A stretch of 64,000 nt of DNA from the NCBI RefSeq assembly GCF_004322705.1, contig NZ_SIZZ01000002.1, forward strand, positions 1 to 64,000, given 5' to 3'. Shown in pieces: positions 17,738 through 26,886 of this stretch. A model generated the notes under the pieces. The model was not told the DNA's origin. It did not search any database and saw nothing but the letters and a program-made list of their open reading frames with translations. The DNA comes from Dyella terrae (GTDB taxonomy: Bacteria; Pseudomonadota; Gammaproteobacteria; Xanthomonadales; Rhodanobacteraceae). How positions within the stretch are numbered: the first letter of the stretch is position 1; every line of letters starts with the position of its first letter. The translations under genes were made by a program, and so were the position numbers.

Positions 17738-18540
17738 CGTCCACCCACGAGTACGTTCGCACCTACGGGCGTCACATAGCATTCCTTCGCCGCCTTGCAC
17801 GCATCCGCATTGATCGTGGCAATCGTGATGGCCGAATACTGCTCCACCGACAGCCCCAGCTTGTTGCGATAAGCGTTATCGGCAATCGCGCGCGCATCCT
17901 GTTCCTTGGCGCGCTGCTCTTCGGCAATCGTCGCCGCCGCCAGCGTCTTCTGGCGCTGCTGCTGCGCTGCCGTTTCGTTCATCTGCTTGAGCACGTCGGG
18001 ATTCGGGCGGGCGCGGCCGAGCGTCACGTCCAGCACCTCCACCGGCAAGCCGCGCTCCTTGATCAGCGCGCGAATCGCATCGCTCACTTCCTTGTCCACT
18101 GTCGTGGCCGTCGCCGGGTTCGACATCATGTCACCCATCGTCTGGCCCTTCACCGCCTCGCGCACGATGCTGGCGTACTGGCTCTGCACGTTGTTCTTGA
18201 ACCAGTTCTCCGCGCCGTAGTTCTGCACCAGCTTCACCGAATCGGTCACGCGGTACTGAATGGCCGTGTCGAAATCGAGCAGGATGTTGTCCTTCGAGCT
18301 GAAATCGTCGAAGGCGACATGCACCGTCTGCGGCGTCATCACGATGCTGATGCCCGTGGTGCTGGCCCACGCCATCACGCGCCCGGGCGTCACCGCCGTG
18401 GGCTGCACGCCGCCGTGGCCGAAGATGAAAGGCTTATCGACCAGCACGGTTTCCGTGCCCGGATCGACCGAAATGAAATGGCAGCCCGTCAGGCCGAGAC
18501 ACACCGCGGCGGCCAGCGCCACCTTCGTAACATGCTTCAC
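17734..18540 (-). CDS. SPFH/band-7 domain lipoprotein
   Basis: This encodes 268 residues starting at a GTG (VKHVTKVALAAAVCLGLTGC), with lipobox LTGC and a lipidated Cys near residue 18. AGGGGGCT lies just upstream, and no in-frame ATG would keep the lipobox near the N-terminus. The body is a band-7/prohibitin domain (IQYRVTDSVKLVQNYG, ...VSDAIRALIKERGLPVEVLDVTLGR), followed by a coiled-coil rich in Ala, Gln and Glu. Such proteins form membrane scaffolds or interact with proteases. The lipoprotein anchoring is unusual, as most SPFH proteins use a transmembrane helix. Confidence 0.85.
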   Translation of the reverse strand: MKHVTKVALAAAVCLGLTGCHFISVDPGTETVLVDKPFIFGHGGVQPTAVTPGRVMAWASTTGISIVMTPQTVHVAFDDFSSKDNILLDFDTAIQYRVTDSVKLVQNYGAENWFKNNVQSQYASIVREAVKGQTMGDMMSNPATATTVDKEVSDAIRALIKERGLPVEVLDVTLGRARPNPDVLKQMNETAAQQQRQKTLAAATIAEEQRAKEQDARAIADNAYRNKLGLSVEQYSAITIATINADACKAAKECYVTPVGANVLVGGR

Positions 18541-18685
18541 GTACCAGCCCCCTGGTTGGGATAAGTGGATCGAATCCGTTCCCGAAGGAGTGTAGCCGGA
18601 ATGGGGCAGGTTCCTGCGTTGGGCGTAAAGCGGGCTCTTGGCCCTGCGGACTTGCCGCCACCCACCGACGACCACGCCTGAACCA

Positions 18686-18985
18686 TCAATCTTCGCCAGG
18701 CACGCCCGCGGCAGCGTCATCGGCTTCCAGCCGCAAACGCGCCTCCTGCAATTCCTCGCCAAGCTCCTCGAGCAACTCCAGGAGCTCCTGAAGCGGCACC
18801 GCTGCCGTCGCCCCTGGCGCTTGCATGATGGAGAAGAATTCGACCTCCAGCATGCGGTCCGGACGCTCGGTCTTGATCAGACAGAGCGTGTGTTCCCCGA
18901 ACGAAATCTCCGCCGCCAGAAAATCAAAGTCGACATAACTGACATACGTGACCGCAAATCCCGACGTGCCGACCTTGGCCATCAT
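18686..18985 (-). CDS. small acidic protein coupled to the S9 peptidase gene
   Basis: This encodes 99 residues. The first half is beta-like, and the second contains a Leu/Glu-rich helix (LLELLEELGEELQEARLRL) likely to form a coiled coil. Its ATG overlaps the stop codon of the S9 peptidase gene in an ATGA arrangement, indicating translational coupling. No signal peptide is present. The family is unknown to me; the coupling is the best evidence that it is a real gene. Confidence 0.6.
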   Translation of the reverse strand: MMAKVGTSGFAVTYVSYVDFDFLAAEISFGEHTLCLIKTERPDRMLEVEFFSIMQAPGATAAVPLQELLELLEELGEELQEARLRLEADDAAAGVPGED

Positions 18986-20892
18986 GGCGAAGCCGCCACC
19001 GGCGGCGCCACCGTCTTCGCTCCCGGCCCGATATTCGCCTCCAGGAACTTCAACAGGCGCCCATAGAAATCCACCTGGTGCTCGTAGCCCGAGAGGCCAT
19101 GCCCCTCGTAGTCATACTCCACGTACTCGGGCGGATGCCCCGCCTTCTTCAGCGAGCTGCGCATCAGCTTGGCGTGTTCGATCGGCACGCGGCCATCCAG
19201 CGTGCCATGCGCCAACAGCACCGGAATGGTGATCTGCGCCGCCAGCTCGCTGGGCGAATGCGCGGCCAGTGTCGCCTTGTCCGTGCCCAGCATGCGATGC
19301 AGGTAGTTCAGGCCGTAATCGCTGCGACGAATGTCACCCCAGCGATACATGCGGTTGAGGTCATACACGCCCGCCATGCCCGCCGCGCAGCGATACAGCT
19401 CCGGCTCGCGCGCCGCGCCCATCAATGCCGCATACCCGCCGTAACTGGTGCCGTAGATGCAGATGCGCCTGGGGTCAGCCAGGCCGTTGGCAATGGCCAT
19501 GCGCGTGGCGTCGGTGACGTCGTCCTGCATCGCGGCGCCCCACTGCCTGGCGCCCGCTTCGACAAAGCTGCGGCCAAAGCCCGTCGAGCCACGAAAGTTC
19601 ACGCGCAGCACGGCATAGCCGCGTTGCGCCAGCAACTGCGTCTCCTCGTCGTACTGCCAGTTGTCGCGCACGTAGAACGGCCCGCCATGCACCATCACCA
19701 CCATCGGCGGCGGTGCATCGGTGTGGCCGGGCAGGGTGATGAAGCCCGTCAGGATGAGGCCGTCCCGCGCCTTGAACGTCAGCGGCTCGGTCGGCAATTG
19801 CTTCGACACGTCGATCCAGGGGCTGGCCTGGAACATCTTCTGCAGGCTCTGCTTCTGGCGGTCGAAGAGGTAATACGTGCCCGGGTCCCGGTCGCTGATC
19901 GCCAGCATCACCACGTACTGGCCGTCCTTGCTGGTGCTGACCATCGTGATGGCGGCGTCCGGAAACTTCGCCGCAATCGCGCGGCGCCAACGGCTCTGCT
20001 CGTCGTCCGGGTTCCAGTAGCGCGCCTCCGGCTTGCCCGCGCCGAACCACGCACCGACCTGCTCCTTCGAGTCGAGGGCATAGACGCCGCTCAGCGGGTC
20101 CGACACCGAATCCTCCAGCAGCGTCGTACGCGCACCGGTGGCAAAGTCGTAGCGCTGCAGAAGATCCGGGCCGGTCTTCTGCTCGGTGGAAACGATCGCC
20201 GACAAGCCGTCGCGCGCGATGCTTTCGGGCGAGATATAGATCCCGCTGTCCTTGCTGTCGTTGATCAGCTTCCAGTTATTGGCAGCATCGCGTGCCCAGA
20301 GCTTCTGGTTCGCCTCGTCATCGAACTTCTGGGCAAACCGCGGCATGCCGAAGCGATCGAGCGTAAAGCTCACGCCGTCGGCCGGCCCCTTGGCGACGAG
20401 CTCGCCGGTGGCGGTGACGCGCTCGATATCGAGCTTCCGAATCACCGACACTTTGTCCGCGGAGTCCTGCACCATGAAATGCGTATCGTCGCCATCGATG
20501 GTCGCGACGAAATTGCCCGGCATGTTCTTGGCGTGTTTGTCGCCGACCTTCAGCAGGTAAAGCCAGGGCGTGACCACCGGCACCGCGAACGGCCCGATAC
20601 TGCGCGCCGCCGCCACCAGCACCCGGTCGTTGCCCAGCCAGCGCAAGGCGCCCACTTCACCGTTCTTGCCCGGGTCGATGGAGGCGACCGTCGACCAGTC
20701 GTCGCGGCGCACGATCTCCACGATGGTTCCGGTCTCGTAGTGGTGCGCGAGGGCCACGAGATCGCCGTTGGGCGAAATCCGCACGTCTTCGATCGCCGGC
20801 CGCTTCAATATGCCTTTCGACGCCTCATCCAGGCCGACAGGCGCGCTTTCGCCACCGGCCGCGAGGGCCAGTCCCATTACGATACTCAGCAT
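18982..20892 (-). CDS. S9 family prolyl oligopeptidase-type serine peptidase (copy 2)
   Basis: This is a 636-residue paralog of the peptidase at 13295-15202. A short signal peptide (MLSIVMGLALAAGGESA) is followed by a beta-propeller and the C-terminal catalytic domain: nucleophile in YGTSYGGYAALMG, Asp in LAHGTLDGRVP and His in DYEGHGLSG. The catalytic triad is intact. The start at 20892 has AGGGGAAAT upstream; the frame extends 19 codons further without a signal peptide at its end. Two secreted S9 enzymes so close together suggest a local duplication followed by insertion of the genes in between. Confidence 0.92.
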   Translation of the reverse strand: MLSIVMGLALAAGGESAPVGLDEASKGILKRPAIEDVRISPNGDLVALAHHYETGTIVEIVRRDDWSTVASIDPGKNGEVGALRWLGNDRVLVAAARSIGPFAVPVVTPWLYLLKVGDKHAKNMPGNFVATIDGDDTHFMVQDSADKVSVIRKLDIERVTATGELVAKGPADGVSFTLDRFGMPRFAQKFDDEANQKLWARDAANNWKLINDSKDSGIYISPESIARDGLSAIVSTEQKTGPDLLQRYDFATGARTTLLEDSVSDPLSGVYALDSKEQVGAWFGAGKPEARYWNPDDEQSRWRRAIAAKFPDAAITMVSTSKDGQYVVMLAISDRDPGTYYLFDRQKQSLQKMFQASPWIDVSKQLPTEPLTFKARDGLILTGFITLPGHTDAPPPMVVMVHGGPFYVRDNWQYDEETQLLAQRGYAVLRVNFRGSTGFGRSFVEAGARQWGAAMQDDVTDATRMAIANGLADPRRICIYGTSYGGYAALMGAAREPELYRCAAGMAGVYDLNRMYRWGDIRRSDYGLNYLHRMLGTDKATLAAHSPSELAAQITIPVLLAHGTLDGRVPIEHAKLMRSSLKKAGHPPEYVEYDYEGHGLSGYEHQVDFYGRLLKFLEANIGPGAKTVAPPVAASP

Positions 20893-21036
20893 CCCTGATT
20901 TCCCCTGTGTTGCTGGGGGGACTTTGAGGCGTGGTTTGGGTTTTCGCAAGGGCCGGCGGGTGGGGGTTCACCCGGCGGCGACGGGGGTTCGGCGATACAC
21001 CCGGGACCCATGTCGGGTGCCGCCAGGGAGTGGTCC

Positions 21037-21597
21037 ATGTCGACGTCGCTTGCCCGCTTGCTTTGCTTCACTGCGCTGACAGTGTCGGTGGCGCCGGTCA
21101 TGGCCACCGAGCACCTCACGGTAACGCTCTCCCATCCCACCGAGCCATCCAAAACGATGCGTGGCTATGTCGTGGTCACCTTGCTCAACGATGGCGACAC
21201 GGACATTGTTTTCCACAAGTTCCATACGCCGAATCCGGCGAACGGCCGCACCGCGAACAAGCTTTTCGAGGTGTACAGCGGGAACCGACCGATCCGGTTC
21301 ACGGGAGGCATGGCTCATCCCGGCCCCGAAACGCCGACCATGTTTTTCACCCTCAAGCCGGGCCAATCGCAGACCGCCACCGTGTACCTGCGCCGCGACT
21401 ACGACGGCATCGTCGTCGGGCCCGAGACGTATCGGGTGAAGTACATCCAGCGACTCGGTGACTATCCACGAGCGGCGTATCCGGAGGACCTCTCGACCCT
21501 GCAGCCTGGTGATCCGCGGATACCGCACGCGGTGGAGAGTAATGAGCTGGAGCTGGTGGTGTCGTATGAGGCGGTGGGGGAGGAGTCTGCCTTCTAG
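21037..21597 (+). CDS. secreted protein of unknown function
   Basis: This encodes 186 residues with a signal peptide (MSTSLARLLCFTALTVSVAPVMA). The mature part is beta-rich (VVVTLLNDGDTDIVFHKF, YRVKYIQRL), similar in feel to an immunoglobulin-like fold of the kind seen in small periplasmic proteins. AGGGAGTGG is the likely ribosome binding site before the ATG at 21037. No Cys or enzyme motif is seen. Confidence 0.65.
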   Translation: MSTSLARLLCFTALTVSVAPVMATEHLTVTLSHPTEPSKTMRGYVVVTLLNDGDTDIVFHKFHTPNPANGRTANKLFEVYSGNRPIRFTGGMAHPGPETPTMFFTLKPGQSQTATVYLRRDYDGIVVGPETYRVKYIQRLGDYPRAAYPEDLSTLQPGDPRIPHAVESNELELVVSYEAVGEESAF

Positions 21598-21690
21598 GAA
21601 TGGGCTGCGATGTCGCGTTGACGGTGGATGGTGTTGCTGTGGCGGACGAGGTGTTGCTTGCGCGCAGGCTCGTCTGGGCGCCGCTGTAAT

Positions 21691-22954
21691 CGGGCCGCTT
21701 GCGCAGCGGGCGTTTCGAACTGGCTGCCGCCGGCCGAGGCCCAAAATAAAAGTAACCCAAAGAAAATGGCCTGAGAGCCGGAGTGCATGCTTACGTTAGA
21801 TGCGTGTCTCACGGGACGCGCAGGTTCAAGTGATCGCGGGTGAGGCTAACTAGCGTCCGACTGTTGGCTATCTGCCCCACCGCCGGGGTGGGGAACGACC
21901 GAACGTCGGCCTCGAAGGGGTGAGCGCAGCGAATAATCCATGGGCGACCACGCGCGGTTCGCACACCACACCCCAAAAACACCGTCATGCCTGCGCAGGC
22001 AGGCACCCAGTGACGACCGCACACGGTTGTCGCCCCACACTCTCACGTCGTCATGCCGGCGAAAGCCGGCATCCACGGGCGACCACGCGCAGTTTGCACC
22101 GCACATCAAAAAACACCGTCATGCCTGCGCAGGCAGGCACCCAGTGGCGACCGCACATGGTTATTGCCCCACACTCCCACATCGTCATGCCGGCGAAAGC
22201 CGGCATCCACGGGCGGCCACGCTCATCTGTGCGATACCGCGACCGGGCCGCTTACGCAGCGGGCGTTTCGACCGACTGCCGTCGGCCGAGTCACTTTTCT
22301 TTTGCTGGCCCAAAATAAAAGTAACCCAAAGAAAATGGCCTGAGAGCGGGGTGCGCGCTCACGTTAGATACGTGTCTCACGGGACACGCAGGCTCAAGTC
22401 ATCACCGCTGAGGCTAACTAACGTCCGACTGCTTGCTATCCGCCCCACCGCCGAAAGCGGGGTGGGGAACGACCCAACCTCGGCCCGGAAGGAGTGGGCG
22501 CAGCGAATAATCCAAGGGCGACCATACACGGTTGTCGCCCCACACTCCCACGTCGTCATGCCGGCGAAAGCCGGCATCCACGGGCGACCACGCGCAGATT
22601 GCACCGCACATCAAAAACCACCGTCATGCCTGCGCAGGCAGGCACCCAGTGGCGATCTCACACGCTTGCCACCCCACACTCCCATGTCGTCATGCCGGCG
22701 AAAGCCGGCATCCAGGGGCGATCAGGCTCATCTGTGCGATACCGCGACCGGGCCGCTTACGCAGCGGGCGTTTCGACCGACTGCCGTCGGCCGAGTCACT
22801 TTTCTTTTGCTGGCCCAAAATAAAAGTAACCCAAAGAAAATGGCCTGAGAGCCGGGGTGCGCTTCGTTAGATACGTGTCTCACGGGACGCGCAGGCTCAA
22901 GTCATCACCGCTGAGGCCAACTAACGTCCGACTGCTGGCTATCTGCCCCACCGC
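21691..22954. repeat. tandem array of about 500-bp intergenic repeats (two full copies and one partial)
   Basis: The unit starts at CGGGCCGCTT and includes AATAAAAGTAACCCAAAGAA, then CGTTAGATACGTGTCTCACGG and a GAGGCTAACTAACGTCCGAC stretch. Internal REP palindromes follow (CGTCATGCCTGCGCAGGCAG and GTCATGCCGGCGAAAGCCGG). Copies begin at 21691, 22244 and 22749. The second is exactly 505 bases long, the first about 553, and the third breaks off at 22954. Open frames inside it are out of keeping with coding. It appears to be a non-coding amplified repeat carrying REPs, without a transposase. Confidence 0.85.
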
Positions 22955-23155
22955 TCTTTCGATTCGCACGCTCTCCCGTCGACGTCATCCGGGCCGTAGA
23001 TGCAGGCAGGCAACCCGGGGGCACACTCGGTTGTCACCACGCACCCCGCCCAGCGTGCCGCCATCGCCGGCACGGCGGCGTATGGCTGAATGGGCGCCAG
23101 GGGCGGATGCCGTCCGACCTGCTGCGGTGCTCACGACATCGCGTTTGGCCCACCC

Positions 23156-23602
23156 TCAACCCCCATCCGGAATCTCCGGTTCCACCAACAACGTCAGCAA
23201 CGACAGCGATTCCTGCCAACCCAGATAGCAAAACTCCACCGGGATCATCTCCGGAATGCCTTCCTGCACGATGCTGACTTCGGTGCCGCACGCCACCTTC
23301 GTCAACGCCACCGTCGTCACCATCTCGCCGGGCAGATTCGGGTCGTCGAACACGTCCGTGTACCGCAGCTTCTCGCCCGGCTTCAGCTCCAGGTACTTAC
23401 CCCCAAAGCTCTCCACCTTGCCGGTCGAGAAGTTGGTGAACGACATCTTGAACGTCCCGCCCTCGCGCGCGTTCATGTGATGCACCTTGCCCACGAAACC
23501 ATGCGGCGGCAGCCATTTGCTCAGGGCGTCGGGATCGGTGAAGGCTTTGTAGATCTTCGCGGGCGTGGTGCGGATGACGCGGTGCAGGCGGACGGTACCC
23601 AT
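23156..23602 (-). CDS. SRPBCC (AHSA1/START-like) family protein
   Basis: This is a 148-residue single-domain SRPBCC protein. The family signature is present: RVIRTTPAKIYKAFTDPDALSKWLPP at the N-terminus, a long beta sheet, and the C-terminal helix with LGWQESLSLLTLLVE. The fold forms a hydrophobic cavity for a small ligand; the ligand here is unknown. The ATG at 23602 has GAGGTC upstream. It is cytosolic. Confidence 0.9.
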   Translation of the reverse strand: MGTVRLHRVIRTTPAKIYKAFTDPDALSKWLPPHGFVGKVHHMNAREGGTFKMSFTNFSTGKVESFGGKYLELKPGEKLRYTDVFDDPNLPGEMVTTVALTKVACGTEVSIVQEGIPEMIPVEFCYLGWQESLSLLTLLVEPEIPDGG

Positions 23603-23696
23603 GGTGTGACCTCAGTGGATGAGCAGAGGAGTGGCCCTCTGATGGTTCGACGAACGAGGGCAGGGTGGATCGACACACGCCCATCCGAGTATGCGC

Positions 23697-24266
23697 TCAA
23701 TCACCGCCCACCAACGCCCGGCGCACCGCCTCAAACGTCCATCCCTTCACAAACATCCCATCCTTCAACACCAACCCCGAACCCTTCAGCCGCCGCGCCG
23801 ATACCTCCAGCACCTCCGCCTCGTAACCCTTTCCCATCGGCCGAATCACAAACCACGACTGGCAACCCACATACCGCACCAGCTTGAACGCCGTCGAGGG
23901 AAACACCCCGCCCAGACCAAAGTCGATCAGGTACTCGCCGCGCAGGCACAACACCCGCCCGTCCTCGCACTCCACCAGATACACCGGGCAATGCCTGCGC
24001 ATGTCCTGGAACAACAGCGCCCGAGTCGATCGAATCACCTCCGTCGGCTGGCGCGACCGCCACAGCCAGCTTTTCTTCTCGGCATGCTCCGGCCAATACG
24101 CCCGCTTATCCCAGTAGTGCTGGATCAGGACGTAAGCGATCGCCAGCACCAGCGCGCAGATCAACACGATCAGACCCAGCTCAACCGCATCCGCCAGCCA
24201 CGGTGCATGCGAGCGGCCAGGCATCCGGCCGCCATCCATAAAAAACCAAAACAGTGACAACACCAT
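23697..24266 (-). CDS. membrane-anchored protein, unknown function
   Basis: This encodes 189 residues: a hydrophobic start (MVLSLFWFFMDGG), one strong membrane helix (VELGLIVLICALVLAIAYVLI) and a soluble C-terminal domain of about 120 residues. AGGGAG precedes the ATG at 24266. It lies 75 bases downstream of the small gene at 24342-24623, same strand, so the two may be co-transcribed. I do not recognise the soluble domain. Confidence 0.6.
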   Translation of the reverse strand: MVLSLFWFFMDGGRMPGRSHAPWLADAVELGLIVLICALVLAIAYVLIQHYWDKRAYWPEHAEKKSWLWRSRQPTEVIRSTRALLFQDMRRHCPVYLVECEDGRVLCLRGEYLIDFGLGGVFPSTAFKLVRYVGCQSWFVIRPMGKGYEAEVLEVSARRLKGSGLVLKDGMFVKGWTFEAVRRALVGGD

Positions 24267-24341
24267 GCACTCCCTGTGCAGTACGGGCACGCCACGCGCG
24301 AACATGCCGCGCGTGACGTCCATTCCCTCGAAGCGCCTGCC

Positions 24342-24623
24342 TCAGTCGCGAAGCGCAACCTTCGGCTTCGACGACAACTGCAGGCGCGCCGTCTTCGCGC
24401 ACTCCAAACCCATGTCCGCAAACATCCGCAACGTGTCCAGCTTGTCGCGCATGTTGATGGCATTGAGCGTGCGCCGACCCTTCGCACCCGCGTTGATATC
24501 CGTCACCAACATGCGGATGCGATAAAGCCAACCCATCGTGTCGTCCAGCAGTTCGTCGACGGTAAACACCGTCACGGGCGCTTCGACCTTCTTGCGGCCG
24601 GTCCGGGCCTTCTTGCTATCCAT
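24342..24623 (-). CDS. small hypothetical protein
   Basis: This encodes 93 residues with a basic N-terminal tail (MDSKKARTGRKK) and a helical remainder. AAGGAG lies 9 bases before the ATG, a strong ribosome binding site. There is no membrane segment. It may be co-transcribed with the membrane protein downstream. No family is recognised. Confidence 0.6.
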   Translation of the reverse strand: MDSKKARTGRKKVEAPVTVFTVDELLDDTMGWLYRIRMLVTDINAGAKGRRTLNAINMRDKLDTLRMFADMGLECAKTARLQLSSKPKVALRD

Positions 24624-24945
24624 AGGGTCAAACTCCTTGTAAGACGCGATGCGTCATGCGCGCACAAACACACCGCGATGAGCGAAAAACATCACTCGAA
24701 CCACAAAGGTTCACCGGCCTGCCTGCGACCAGGCACCGGAAGGTTTGGTTGTCGAGATGATGCGACCAGCCGCCACCCGTCCTCCGCTAATAGGACGGAT
24801 GTGCACGAAGCCACTTCAACGACCCGGGCGCGGCGAGCGGCCGCATGTCTTCAACCGCGTCGGCGGTGGGTGCGGACGTTCCGGGGATCGGTGAGGTGGT
24901 CGCTCGGTGGGGGCGACGCGTAGGGGAATGCCGTAGAATTCGGCT
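24624..24945. other. non-coding stretch before the structured-RNA candidate
   Basis: No frame here has coding character. The sequence is GC-rich and contains a TAGAAT hexamer at 24934-24939, a possible -10 box for the RNA candidate that follows. I see no matching -35 element and no repeat. Confidence 0.4.
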
Positions 24946-25134
24946 TAGCCATCTTCAACTCTCGTGTAGTTGTGGTGGTTAGCGGGTCTTGTGGTGTTTG
25001 CCGCACCCAAGATCCGCGCTTCCATTGCTTTGTGGGACGAGCAATGTGCTGCCGGTGTGACGTGAGTGTTGATGAGTCGTCGGCAGCTGGGGAAACGTAG
25101 CAAATGTGAAGGGCGAAGTCTTTAGGACGTTCGC
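24946..25134 (+). ncRNA. candidate structured small RNA with consecutive stem-loops
   Basis: At least four hairpins follow one another: CAACT/AGTTG (24956-24972), AGCGGGTCTTG with inner GGTG/CACC (24981-25020), CATTGCT/AGCAATG (25023-25046), GCTGCCG/CGGCAGC (25048-25087), and then GCGAAGTC/GGACGTTCGC (25113-25134). In the second stem one pair is G-U on the plus strand but C-A on the minus, favouring a plus-strand RNA. The TAGAAT box lies about 7 bases before the first stem. The length is near 190 bases, but it does not resemble 6S RNA, tmRNA or RNase P that I can recognise. It has no coding potential. Confidence 0.35.
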
Positions 25135-25146
25135 TTGGGAAATGGC

Positions 25147-25635
25147 TTAGTTGCCTTCCTGTATTTCAGCTACTTCGTGACGGCTTCGCCGATCCCGCCA
25201 TGGCATTGGAAGGTGAAGTTGTACTTCATGCTGAAAGGGGGCGGTCTTTGCGTTTGTGGATCCCGTAGGCGTCGATTTGGAGCGGAGTGGGTAGAACTTC
25301 CATTGCATGGCGGCTCGGCGGACTGAACCGTTGAAGGGTGCAGTATCGGCATTTTCGCCGTCGACGCGAAGTTCGGTGACTTCGCCTTTGGTGTTCACGA
25401 TGAGCGAGGCCGATACGCCGATGGTTGGAACGCAAGCCAGGAGCCGGTCGGCTGGATATGCCGGAGCAACCTTGGAAAACTTCTTCGTCCCACGAAAAGT
25501 CTGGCCGGGCTTGGCTTGATATCGCTCTGTCGTCTCGCTGTTCGCCAGCTCCCATGCTACGTCGCCTGATGGAGGTGGGGCGGGCGGAATGGTGCTTGTA
25601 GCGCAGGAAACTAATAGCGCGACGAGGATGGGCAT
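25147..25635 (-). CDS. lipoprotein with TonB C-terminal-like domain
   Basis: This encodes 162 residues beginning MPILVALLVSCATSTIPPAP, a short signal with lipobox LVSC. The C-terminal 100 residues (KVAPAYPADRLLACV...SLIVNTKGEVTELRV...AAMQWKFYPL) match the TonB C-terminal fold used in TonB and in many periplasmic proteins of unknown role. The longer frame begins with TTG and destroys the lipobox placement, so 25635 is preferred. Base composition is lower in GC than the genes upstream, marking the start of the accessory region. Confidence 0.7.
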   Translation of the reverse strand: MPILVALLVSCATSTIPPAPPPSGDVAWELANSETTERYQAKPGQTFRGTKKFSKVAPAYPADRLLACVPTIGVSASLIVNTKGEVTELRVDGENADTAPFNGSVRRAAMQWKFYPLRSKSTPTGSTNAKTAPFQHEVQLHLPMPWRDRRSRHEVAEIQEGN

Positions 25636-26001
25636 TCCTATGGCGCGCAAGGGTGCTGCCTTTCGACGCAATCGTCAGGTCGCGGTCGAGCCAATAGCCT
25701 CGATCAATCCATCCGTGCTCCAAGGTTGAGAACCTGTCATCAAGACGATTTTGGCCTGACCATCACCCAAATTATCCGAGTAGATTTCAGCAAGTTCGAT
25801 CGAGGATTACGATAGCGCCAACTGAACAGTCTGCTCGATTGAGGCGATCTCAATCTGCTTCCTCGATCTGAACCTGACCAGCAAATCTAGTGGCTATAGC
25901 CGGGGTCCCCATCTGCTTTCCATCCTTACGAGAGCAAATGCGGCGCGAAAGAGGTGGATGCCACAGAGGTCGGAAACAAGGGCGGTGATCGGACCGTTAG
26001 A
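25636..26001. other. non-coding, low-GC stretch
   Basis: This interval of about 366 bases has no supported gene. It is markedly richer in A and T than the flanking core genome. I see no repeat, hairpin or recognisable promoter in it; it may hold the promoter of the TonB-like gene and the 3' end of the defence operon. Confidence 0.4.
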
Positions 26002-26886
26002 TCAGGGATTGACTGTCAACGCCGGTAACGTTTTTGCTGCAGCTGACGGCTTTCCCACAGGTATCTGTGCGGTTTTCCACTGCCCCCTTTCCTTGTCTTG
26101 AGGTACGTGCGGTGCAACCTCCGCAACCTTCATCTCGTAGAGCACCGCTGGATCCTGCTGCAGATCCCAAACATGAAAGATGTACGCATCTCCGAACTTC
26201 ACAGCGTTGTCCCATTCGTTCCTGGTGAGATAGAACCGCAAGGGTGAAGCAACTGTTGACTTGACCTCGATCAATCGGTTCAGCGGACCGAATTCGCCTG
26301 GATTAAAGGATAAAACGTCGTACCCGGCCGTATTGTCTTCAATGGCCATCCATTGAGGTGCCTTGTCGATACCTAATCCGCAAAGACGGCTGGCCTCGTG
26401 AGCAATCGATAGCTGCTCTGCCAAGCGGGCCCTGCGCATCCTTTCATCATCTCCCTTTCGACGCACGTGCGTCTGAACGCCGTCCCACCAATCGACGTCA
26501 TTCGATGAGGGTGGATCGTCAAGAAGATGTGCTTGTCTAAAGATGCTTCTAATATCCCGATACTCGTCTGAGCTCAGTCGCTTAATGAATCGTCCGCGGC
26601 CGAGTGTGATCAGCTTTGCCCACTCGGGCAGCTCTCTCAGTAGGATCGCGGCAAGGCACGTTCGGTAGAAATCCATGCCGCTTGATGGTGCATCACTTGG
26701 AACGAATTCGTGCAACTCGACCGCAGCCTCAAAGTCATAGCTAGCCGCGCTCGGGTTAGTTCTGCATATCGTATTCACGATCTCAGGGATGGAGGAATCA
26801 GGCCAGCGTTGTACATGGATGCGTAGAACGCGCAATCCTTCAAACGCTGGCATTGAGCATCGTCGCGAGAACGGGATAGATGTCAC
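26002..26886 (-). CDS. DUF3883 (nuclease-fold) protein, last gene of the candidate defence operon
   Basis: This encodes 294 residues, starting at a GTG that overlaps the helicase stop (GTGA); an ATG at 26853 is an alternative. Residues 155-245 form a DUF3883 domain with the line NTAGYDVLSF...RLIEVKS...RFYLTRNEWDNA...DAYIFHVW. D190, E207 and K209 arrange as the PD-(D/E)XK catalytic core. DUF3883 is known from restriction and anti-phage contexts, often beside helicases. The N-terminal 150 residues are unfamiliar. It is expected to act as a nuclease or DNA-binding subunit with the helicase (inference). Confidence 0.85.
   Translation of the reverse strand: MTSIPFSRRCSMPAFEGLRVLRIHVQRWPDSSIPEIVNTICRTNPSAASYDFEAAVELHEFVPSDAPSSGMDFYRTCLAAILLRELPEWAKLITLGRGRFIKRLSSDEYRDIRSIFRQAHLLDDPPSSNDVDWWDGVQTHVRRKGDDERMRRARLAEQLSIAHEASRLCGLGIDKAPQWMAIEDNTAGYDVLSFNPGEFGPLNRLIEVKSTVASPLRFYLTRNEWDNAVKFGDAYIFHVWDLQQDPAVLYEMKVAEVAPHVPQDKERGQWKTAQIPVGKPSAAAKTLPALTVNP

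Noticed and set aside
21940-22848. Frames of up to 302 codons within the 500-bp repeats
   Set aside because: The same REP-derived peptide appears in different frames and both copies; there is no coding character.
24946-25134. 6S RNA, tmRNA or RNase P RNA
   Set aside because: The length suits 6S RNA, but there is no long central bubble; no tmRNA tag or T-arm and no RNase P core sequence were seen.
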